Shown: positions 24,501 to 33,800 of the stretch, in pieces
How positions within the stretch are numbered: position 1 is the stretch's first letter
How the letters are laid out: every line of letters starts with the position of its first letter
DNA from: Lumbricus rubellus
Taxonomy: Eukaryota; Annelida; Clitellata; Crassiclitellata; Lumbricidae
Direction: 5' to 3'
Assembly (NCBI GenBank): GCA_945859605.1
Contig: OX243816.1
Location: 24,130,199-24,194,198, forward strand
Length of the DNA: 64,000 bases
The notes under the pieces: generated by a model
Told to the model about the DNA's origin: nothing
Database searches by the model: none
What the model saw: the letters and a program-made list of their open reading frames with translations, nothing else
Position numbers and translations under genes: made by a program

Positions 24501-27500
24501 CATTTCTGTCTAATGATAGTTTTAAAGTGATAATTACTTTGATTATTCAAGCGATGCAATTGCAAAAACTAATAGTCCGGTTTTTTCTGCGCCACCCTGT
24601 ATATATAAATTATATATTAGCTTTGGAGTTAGCTGTGGAGTCCCACAGGGTTCAGTCCTTGGCCCCATCTTGTATCTATCTCTTAAACTGCTGACATTCC
24701 TTCTTTATTTGCTAAGCACTTAATAATAATAATAATATCTTTTCTTTATTGAAACGCCTGCAAGACGCACTGCGCTTTACATTTACAAGTTATGCAGTAA
24801 TCTTAATTAAACTTAACTACCAACTGAGCATCTATGGAGAAACTGGAAGACATGATGAAGAAGATGCGTTTACGTTGGCTGGGTCATGTACATAGATCGG
24901 GAGAGGAGTGAACTCTAAATCAGGCACTGGATTCGACTTCGCTGAAATGGAGAAGGGGTCGAGGAAGACCCAGAGAGACTTGGCGAAGCATGGTTACTCA
25001 GGATTTGGAAGGCGGCGGAATGACGTGGGAGGATGCTCGGATGGCTGCAGAAGACAGGATAACGTGGAAAGGCTGTGTCGCCCGATGCGCTGCCAGCGCG
25101 AGGAAGGACTAAGTGCTAAGTGCTAAGTACCAACTGAGCAGACAGCTTTGCAATTACAATGGCCCTAATAGCAGCCTACAAATCAAATCCGCCCAACGAG
25201 GGCTTGAACCTGCTACCTCTCGCACTCTTGGCCAGCGTGTTAACCATTACTCTACCGGGCCCCCCCACTGGCCACCTGTATGCTGACGATGTCCAGACCT
25301 TTGTACATGGTCCTCCTGCAGATCAGGTTGCTCTTGTGCGCTGGCAGCGCATCGGGCGACACAGCCTTTCCACGTTATCCTGTCTTCTGCAGCCATCCGA
25401 GCATCCTCCCACGTCATTCCGACTCAATGTCACATGATCGTCACTCATGGATGTCGGCCAACCAACTATGCCTTAATCCCACTAAGATGCAACTGATCTG
25501 GTTTGATACAAAACAACAGCATTACCCATGCTAAGGAGTTTTAGATGTGTTGCAGCCTGTTAAGCTCAGTGTCTGAGAGACCCACAAAAATGGCGTAAGC
25601 ATAATCAAGGCGAGAGGAGACAAGAGAACAGGCAATTGTTTGAGACATATCCATAGTCAGGGCCGACCTGATGTGAAGTTTTGCCCGAATGTGATACAAG
25701 ATTTACAAATGCTTGTAATGAGTGGTCGAAATGTGAGCTTATTGTCTAAGGTTACTCCAAGTGTTCTGACAGTGTCTGACAGATGCACAGCAGTGCCGGC
25801 AAGGTCAATATTAGAAAGTGGAGGGAAAAAGTGCAGGCATTGGCGTGACCAAAACAAAATTGCCTCAGACCTGTCAGGGTTTATGGCCAAACCATTGACA
25901 CAAAACCAGGAGTACACACTACACAGATGAAAGGCACTCACTCTTCAACTTTAAGTTTGCCAGACTGATCAGTGTGTGACATTCTATCAGCTGCGCCAGC
26001 TTCGCACTGTCGCTCGCTCTCTCTCAACTGGCACTGCAACTACGCTTGTACATTCCTTTGTCTCAGCTCGTCTTGAATACTGCCTATCCCTTTATGCTGG
26101 TTTACCATCTGGTCGGTTATCTTCTCTTGACTGTAATTTACGACCTGCAGCGCTCCTCATTGGTCAACTGCCAAAATTTGGTCACGTTACAAATTACATG
26201 CTGGAGGTTCTGCATTGGCTCCCTGTCCGTCAGCGCATCGAATACAGAATCTCTTCTTTGATATGAGGATGCCACCTAGGTCTTGTTCCAACTTACCTAC
26301 TTGATCTTTGTCGGCCTGCATCAAGTATTCGGACTGGTCGGTCCCTGCGCTCGGCTGGTCGGGGAGTGCTCTTGGTTCCGTTTGCTCATACCTCCATCAT
26401 GCAGAGTCGTGCTTTTTCTGTGGTTGGCCCGGTGGTATGAGCACTTGAGCTTCACCTGTTTCCTAGATCACTCTCTGACACATTCTATAAACACTTAAAA
26501 ACTGTTCTGTTTGGCCATACTGGAGTCGGGAGCGCCTCTGAGTAGTTTCCTTGAAGAGGCACTATATAAATACTTGAATGAATGAATAGCAATATACAGC
26601 TGAGTATCAACTGCATAGGGCTGCAGTTGACTCAGTGATGCAATGTAAAAGTGGACACTACAAAATAGCCAGCATTCTTTTCTTTTGTACTGTTCACATA
26701 ACGCTATACAAAAAATAAATCAGAGGTAAATTTTTCAAGTGACTCTTTTACAATACCGTTCAAAAACAGCTAATTGATACTTGTTACAATGATGCAAAAT
26801 GGTTAATAAGAATTTTATCAAGTACTACTGAAATGTGTGGTGACCTGGCCAGACTGATGTTGTTGCCCTTTTCATGATGTCTCTGGCTGAGTTTCGACAA
26901 AAGTCGGAAGACAACAAAGCATTGAACAGAGTCGATTTGCCAGCATTTGCACATCCCAGAAGGTAAACCTGACCTAAAAACAGAATGTTTGGCCCATTTC
27001 AAAATTACTTCAAGAAAGTGAATTTCACCAGTGTATAAGCTAATTAGCTCTGCTACTTTGATGGGATGATAACTACAGTGCAAATCGGTGAAAGACAGGA
27101 CAAATTTATGTTCTATCGTCACCGAATTAAGTATTAAACCATCAGACAAAAGAAAATGCCATTCAGAGACAAGTTATGACTGCATGAATTCCAGCAGCAA
27201 ATGACACGGTCAATCCAAGTACATGCATGTGTTGTGATTTCAGATTATGATACACTGAAACTACAAAGTCTGTCCAAGTCAATATTAGACAGTCGTGTCT
27301 AATGTCTATTCCTGTTGGAGGCCAAGGGTGATAGTAAGCCTGGTTGCTAATAACTGCTGTTGCTCAAGAGGCTCATTACTAAAGAGGCTGACCTCAATGC
27401 TGGTTGTTAAAGAGAACATTATTGCAAGAGAGAGCTGTTGATACGAAAAATGGTTGCTAAGGTGAACATCGCTAAACAGAGTGGTTGCTAAGGAAGCTGG

Positions 27501-30500
27501 TAGCTAGAGAGGCTTGTTACTAAAGATTCTGATGCTGACTTTAAAGCTGCTTTTATAGAGAATGGTTGCTAGGAAGAAAGACTGCTAAAAAGAGTGGTTG
27601 CTAAGGAAGCTGGCTGTTAAGAAGACGGAGGTCAATTGGTGCTGGTGGTGGGTCTATTGTGAAACAATACCTTGTAAATTTTGCAGCCTTTTGTCATATG
27701 CCATCATGATATTTTGATATATTTGTTCTGTTGCACCTAGGTCTTTTAAGACCACCGTACCTAAAAATAGCAAGACCTTACCCGAAAACACACACTAAAT
27801 ATTTGTTCATAATTTCATGTTTACACTTTTGCTCTATCTGCTGTATTTTACGAGATACAACGGTTTTTTCCACTAAAGAGTTAAATGGGTCAGAACTCCA
27901 GAAAGAATCTGGCCACGGCCAGAATAAATGCTAAAAAATATCTGGCATGCAAAGGGATTTCATCAAAGGTTCGCACTGCAATGAACTTCTCACCGGTGCC
28001 AATTTAGTTCAAAAAATGAATTTATTTTAGTTTTATTGAGTTCATCATCAATCATTTCATTTTAGTTGGAGCTTCATTTCTGAGATAATTCTGATAAGCA
28101 TTTGAGTTTTAGTTAATTTTTATTCATCAAATCAGTTTAGTTCTTGTTCAAATTGTTAACGATTGCCTTATATATTTTGTTTCAATTGTAGCTTCATTAG
28201 CATAATGAACACTGTATTAGAGTGGCTTTCAGCAGGTTTGAAATCAAGGCAGCTGAAGGGGGACGGAGGACTCACAAAATGAGTTTTGTCAAACGAGCCA
28301 TGAGCCCCACTCAGTTCTTTATATCATAAAGAGGCAAGTGTGGTAGGTGACAGTAATTTATGACCTATAAATGCATGTGCGTCGATCAACTGCGTCACTG
28401 ACGCAAGTTCTCGCAAAATAGATACTTTGCAGTACCTATAGTTTTCGTTCAGGATTTCAAATGTCATTCTCGGTTTTAATTTGTTTTGCATAAACTCTTT
28501 TTTTTATGTAGCTTGAGTACACAATAATTGTGCGCTCAAACTACATAAAAACAAGAAATTATTTCTTTCTAGTTCTTGCTTTTTTTTACTTCATGAATGT
28601 TGCCTAATCTCCATCGTTTTCATTTCAGTTTCGTTCACAAAATTAAAACTGTTTCCCAATGACTGTGCAGATGTCACATAATTTAGAACCTAGCCCTATT
28701 GAAAACCTGCACCATTGCTGATGCCATCATCAACAAAATTGCATTATTATATCAAGTCAGATGACATGGACATGCATTGCCATGCAAGTCTCTAATTTTT
28801 TCCCGCAAGCTTACATTTAGAAAGCTGTGTTATGGGGAGTTCAATGCGCAGCACATTCTAAACCCATTGGACTAGATGCACTGAATATTCTTCACATGTC
28901 ACATGGCCTTTCCGGAACACATTAAGTCGTATCTTTCCCGAATTGAAACTGACCATGAGTTGATGATGTTTTGGCTACTGGTGACCAGTGCCATTTCAAG
29001 AAGATGCTTGTAAACAAGTGCTGCACTCTTGTGAATGGGCAGGCAGTGTTGCTTGCAAAGTGTCAAATGGTCAACATTCCAAACCTCCATAATAAACTTG
29101 GCAGTATTGTTCTCAACGTTGAAACACCATGCTCATAAAACATAGCAAGCCCCTGCAGTAGCCAGTGGCGGTGCTACGGCAGGTCGCGGCAGGTCATTTG
29201 ACCTGCTTATTTTGGTCACGACCTGCCTAATGACCTGCCCAAAAACTTTGGAATTTTTAATATCTTTTTACATTATTTTATTTAAGAGTTTTAAATAAAA
29301 AATCAACATTTTCCTTGCCCACAAGATCACTATTATAGTGTTGTAGTGCAATTGTTAGATCCAACTGACTTTTACGTCTGATTCTCATCTAGCAGGTAAA
29401 AAAAATAGGTCTAGGCCTATGGGACAGGAGGCTTGTAGGAAACCGATTATATCAATGAAACAGCATAAGGATCAGAATAGCATATGCGTAGGAGACGAGG
29501 GTCCAGAGGGGGCAAATGCCCCCCAAATTTTGGGCAAGTCTGATTTTTCGGACAAGCAGACCCAGAAAAAAATAAAAGTTAAACAATACTTGAATGAATG
29601 AACGCGGTGGTCTAGTGGTGGCGTCGTTGCCTTGGAGCCGGAAGGTCCGAGGTTCGAATCCACCATCGCCGCGTAAGGACCTTGGTCAAGTCCTTCACTT
29701 ACAATTGCACAGCGCTTCGGCGTGAAACTCCGATGCAGTGTCCGCTTTGCATCGGGAGCGCCTCTGAGTAGAAAGAGCTTGAAGGGGCACTATAACAAGT
29801 GCACATACAAACAAACAAACCAACAAAAATATTTCGGGCAAAAGTACTGGATGACTAAAAAAAGGTCGTCAGAATTTTTGGGCAAACGTAACGGAAATTT
29901 TTCTTAAGATTTCGGCCGGATGAGAAAAAAATTCAGGCAAAAGTCTCATTTCTGCCCCCCCCACCCACTGCTGAAATGCCTCCTACGCCTATGGAGGGGA
30001 GTGCTCAGAGGAAGGAGCATTGGTAGGAAGGGGTGAGCTATCACCACTCCTCTTTAACATATACACAAAAGAATTAAATACAAGAGGCAAAGGAACAGAC
30101 AGGAGAGGGTATAAAAGTGGGTGGAATAGTCATAAGAGCCCTATAAGATTTGCTGGCGACCAAACAGTGCTGCGAATACACAGGAGGGGCTGCAGAAATT
30201 GATGGATCAGCCAAGCAGAACCTCAATAAAATACAGCATGAAGATACAGCATGGTCCTGGGCACGACGTTAAACTGCATCCATCCTCTGCCACAGGAAAC
30301 TGCATCCATCCTCTGCCACAGGGAACCAACAACGTCCCTGTGCCGGTCCTAAGCCCGGACAAAAGGAGGAAGGTTTGCCAGATGGGTGGCGATACGCTGG
30401 CAGTGAAATACCAAGACGATTGTAATCCGCCAAAACCACGACACAAGTGACATAGCTACCCAGATGCTTCAAGGTGTCATGATGTGGAGCAGACATGCAC

Positions 30501-30772
30501 AGGCCGGTCAGGACAGACTGGTGGAGAGAGTCGGAGGAGAGAGCGTGGGACACAACGGGCATTGACCCACGTTGTCCTTCATGCCTCTTTTTTACGATTC
30601 TCTTCAATCAGACAAGGTGGTCTAGATGCTCCAAGATGTTCATGGTATGGAGCAGACCTGCTGACTGACCGGTAAAAGCTGGGCAACATGGCATGAGACA
30701 GACTCAGAACAGAGAGTGGCGTCGGACTCCTACGGGCATTGAGCCCAAGACGGGCATTGAGCCCAAGGTTAT

Positions 30773-30809
<37 letters not shown>

Positions 30810-33800
30810 GATAAATAATGGAAAGACAAAGATTATGAGGATAAGTGGAGGGGAGGATGAGCCTATGTGCTTCAAATTTAATCAACAATTTCTTCGACCT
30901 GCCAAATAGCTCTCCTGACCCTGACACGACCTGCCAAAATGTTACAGCTGACGCCGCCACTTTTTATGGGCTAGTGCCTGCCATAGCTTCTAATTAAAAA
31001 CCTTTTCATGATACTCTCACAAATTTTTCATTATTTAACATTAATTCGTCAAAATAGTTGTTATAATCGTCACATTATAGGCATATGTTTCTTCGTGCAT
31101 TCTAATATTCTATTCTATCCTAATAACTAAAATAAAATAAAATAAATAGCAGGGCTGTACACGAGGGCATATGCAAGTATACAACCAGGGAACAGGTCGG
31201 ACCGGAACGCACCGGAACGCCGTTCCGGTTCCTTTTTTGACGACCGGAACGCCGTTCCGGTTCCTTTTTATAAAATAATTCTTGCATGTACGGCGTCGTT
31301 TTTTATTTCGTATAATTTTCTCTGCGCCACAGAATCGAGCTTAGTGTTGGAGACACTTTGGTAGAAGTAAGTGGTGTAAATCATTTCAAACACTTCATGG
31401 ACAAATTATATAGTGTATACAGCCAATCACCAAAAAACCAACGAGAGTTAGCTGCTTGTGCAGCAGCACTAGACTTAATACAGCTGCAGAAGGTCGGAAA
31501 GATATTTACAGTTCGCTGGGTTGCGTCAAGCTACAGAGCCGTGCTGGCTGTCCACAGAAACTACAATGCTCTTTACAATCACTTTAAATCTGCCGCTGGC
31601 GATGCGCGTAGAGACAATACGCAGCGGCAGCAGTACCGCGGACTTGCAGATGCTTTGGCATCTGAGGCATTCGTGCTTAACCTGGGATTGATGATAGACG
31701 CTTTGCAAGAACTCAATAATATTTCACAAGAGCTGCAGAGAGACGATATCACACTTTCACGTGCGTATCAAGTGATGAATCGCACAATACGTGCACTGGA
31801 GAAAATGAAAGAAGAGCATCCACTGCACATTACGGAATCAGTCGATGGTGTTGCTGAACAGAAATATCGCAATGTCCAAATAATTTCACACAGGATTGGA
31901 AGTCGCAAACAGGTTGCGATTGAGCGCAATCAGTTTCTTCAGAGTCTGGCCGATAACTTGCGTAGTCGCCTTTATACGGTTATTGCTTCCAACGTTTCTG
32001 CTGAGAACACAGCTCAGTCATCCCGGAATAAATCAGAATTTGAAGAACTAATTTCACAGGTAACGACTAAACTTACATATAATTAGGCCTATGCCTATAA
32101 TTATGATAGGTCCTACTGCATTTCATGAACTTTCAGTTACACTGAAATCCTTACTTAATCCATTATGTGATGAATATTATAGGCCCCTACAATTTTTTGC
32201 CTAGTCCAAGCTTCGGAAATGTGTAGCTAGACTAATTTAGGTCTATAGGCGGCCTATAGCTTATTGTCTGTAGCAAGCTATGTCTTGGATGCTTACACAA
32301 TGTCTACTATTGCCAGCTCAAGTGATATTGCTAGGAATCAACTAGAGATATCTCCTACATTTTAAGTGGTTGCTTGTCTTTCTGGATAAGCCTATGACCT
32401 ATGTGCAAGAAGACTACTGTATAGTATACTCGGTTGTGCGACGTGAAAGGCCCTGTCATCCATTGTAGATTCTTTTCATTCATTGTTCAGTATACGATCG
32501 AGCTCCGACTAATCTTGGCTTCTGCTTGCCACCCCTTGATTCTTTGGGTTCCTTTTTATGGTCTCTTCAAGACTTCTCTTTTTTGATCGCGCTTCGATTG
32601 GGAGCCCCTCTGAGTAAGGATCTTGAAGGAATGCTATAGGGCCTAATTATATAATTGTTGTCGATTGATTGATTATTGATATGGCAATTAGGTCTAGGCC
32701 TATGTGTTTCTTTTTGCTTCTTAGTTCATTAGAGATAATAAAACCAATATCCATTATTGTGTCATCAGTTGCAGGTGCTGAACAAACACTCGTGGCCAGC
32801 GGACGTGACAACACCCTGGAACGACGGTGAACAGCGACTTGCCAAACTTTGCATGAGACTGCGTGTCGACGTTGATAAGACCCGTAGAGGCTTCCGAGAT
32901 TTCATTGATAATGGGGGTTCCAGTATACCTGATGACATGACGGATATCAATTTCGCTGTCAGCACAATCCCTGTAACATCAGCGGATGCCGAACGTGGCT
33001 TCAGTACAATGAACATAATATGTACGCCTCTTCGGAATAGGCTAGGTGTTGACCGTTTATCCAAATTAATTTTTGTGAAACTTGTTGGGCCGTCCTTGCA
33101 GGACTTCAACCCGCTTCCGTATGTGAAGAAATGGTTGGCTGTCGGTCACCGTGGCGCATTTGAAAATCAGTCCAGGAAATGCGAGGACCGAGAAGAGCCA
33201 CGTTACTATCACATGCGGAAAATATTTGACTGAATTTAATGGCTTTTGCTATTGTCTATGCAACTACTGACAATTTTATTTCATTGTGTTATTTCTTAAC
33301 TGGAATATTTCGTTTCATTATTTTCGTCTTGCATCTTTGCATAGTGCTAGTGTAGTCAGGGGCGCAACCAGAAAATTTTCCTGGGGGGTGCTCAGAATTA
33401 TTATTGTAAGTGCCGATGGTGCGAAGTAGCGAGTGCCAAAGGAACTTGCTTGATTGTGTATCTTAAAGACCGAACGACCCCTACCCCCCCCCCCCCACGC
33501 ACCAAAAAAACTCATCGGATTTGGAAAAATTGCGTGGGTCACCTTTTTAGCCTGGGGGGTGCTCAAGCACCCCCCAGCACCCACCTAGTTGCGCCACTGA
33601 GTGTAGTAGTGTCAGATGTGCACAGACTATAAAGTTGAGAGAACTAATCCGTGTCAATAATCGCCTATAGAAGCCAGACACATTGCATAATAACAGTAGT
33701 CCATAGCCTACAACTATTATTATTTTCATGCATTGCTTTTGACTCCATGTTTAGCTAAAAATAATAAGCAGTCTGATTAATTATTTCATGGCAGGCCCTA

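Larger units (their letters stand above)
23576..24599 (-). mobile_element. Tc1/mariner (IS630) element, TA target, internally deleted transposase
   Basis: Inverted termini CAGGGTGGCGCAGAAAAAAC, flanked by TA on both sides. On the minus strand, 24422-24063 encodes the N-terminal DNA-binding part (LTIDDESLIRALRLEKGWG, and an HTH reading TGISRRTVQRI). 24136-23675 encodes the C-terminal part with QQDGAPAHR and WPPNSPDLNPVDY. By my count 37 residues lie between these two acids, which suggests a DD37D (maT-like) element. The central segment with the first catalytic Asp is missing and the frame shifts at the join. It sits in NOA1 intron 2. Confidence 0.88.
24612..26590 (+). pseudogene. Mosaic L2/CR1-like LINE with RT motifs and 3' tail
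   Basis: Ordered plus-strand pieces: GVPQGSVLGPILY (24640), HLYADDVQTFVHGP (25270), NQLCLNPTKMQLIWF (25460), LRQLRTVARSLSTGTA (25985), LHWLPVRQRIEY (26210), then the 3' tail GAGCGCCTCTGAGTAG, GCACTATATAAATACTTGAA and (TGAA)n. It is broken by inserted pieces: 24830-25130, an inverted copy of part of it at 25336-25430, a SINE at 25140-25265, and a minus-strand LINE piece at 25530-25960. YADD is the RT active site. Confidence 0.82.
29165..30960. mobile_element. Composite hAT-like element (CAGTGGCGG ends)
   Basis: Left end CAGTGGCGGTGC at 29165, with CAGGTCGCGGCAGGTC near it. Right end GCCGCCACT near 30958, preceded by GACCTGCCAAA words in inverse orientation. An 8-bp duplication is not evident. 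Inside lie a MITE (29483-29995), a SINE and LINE debris. Confidence 0.55.
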
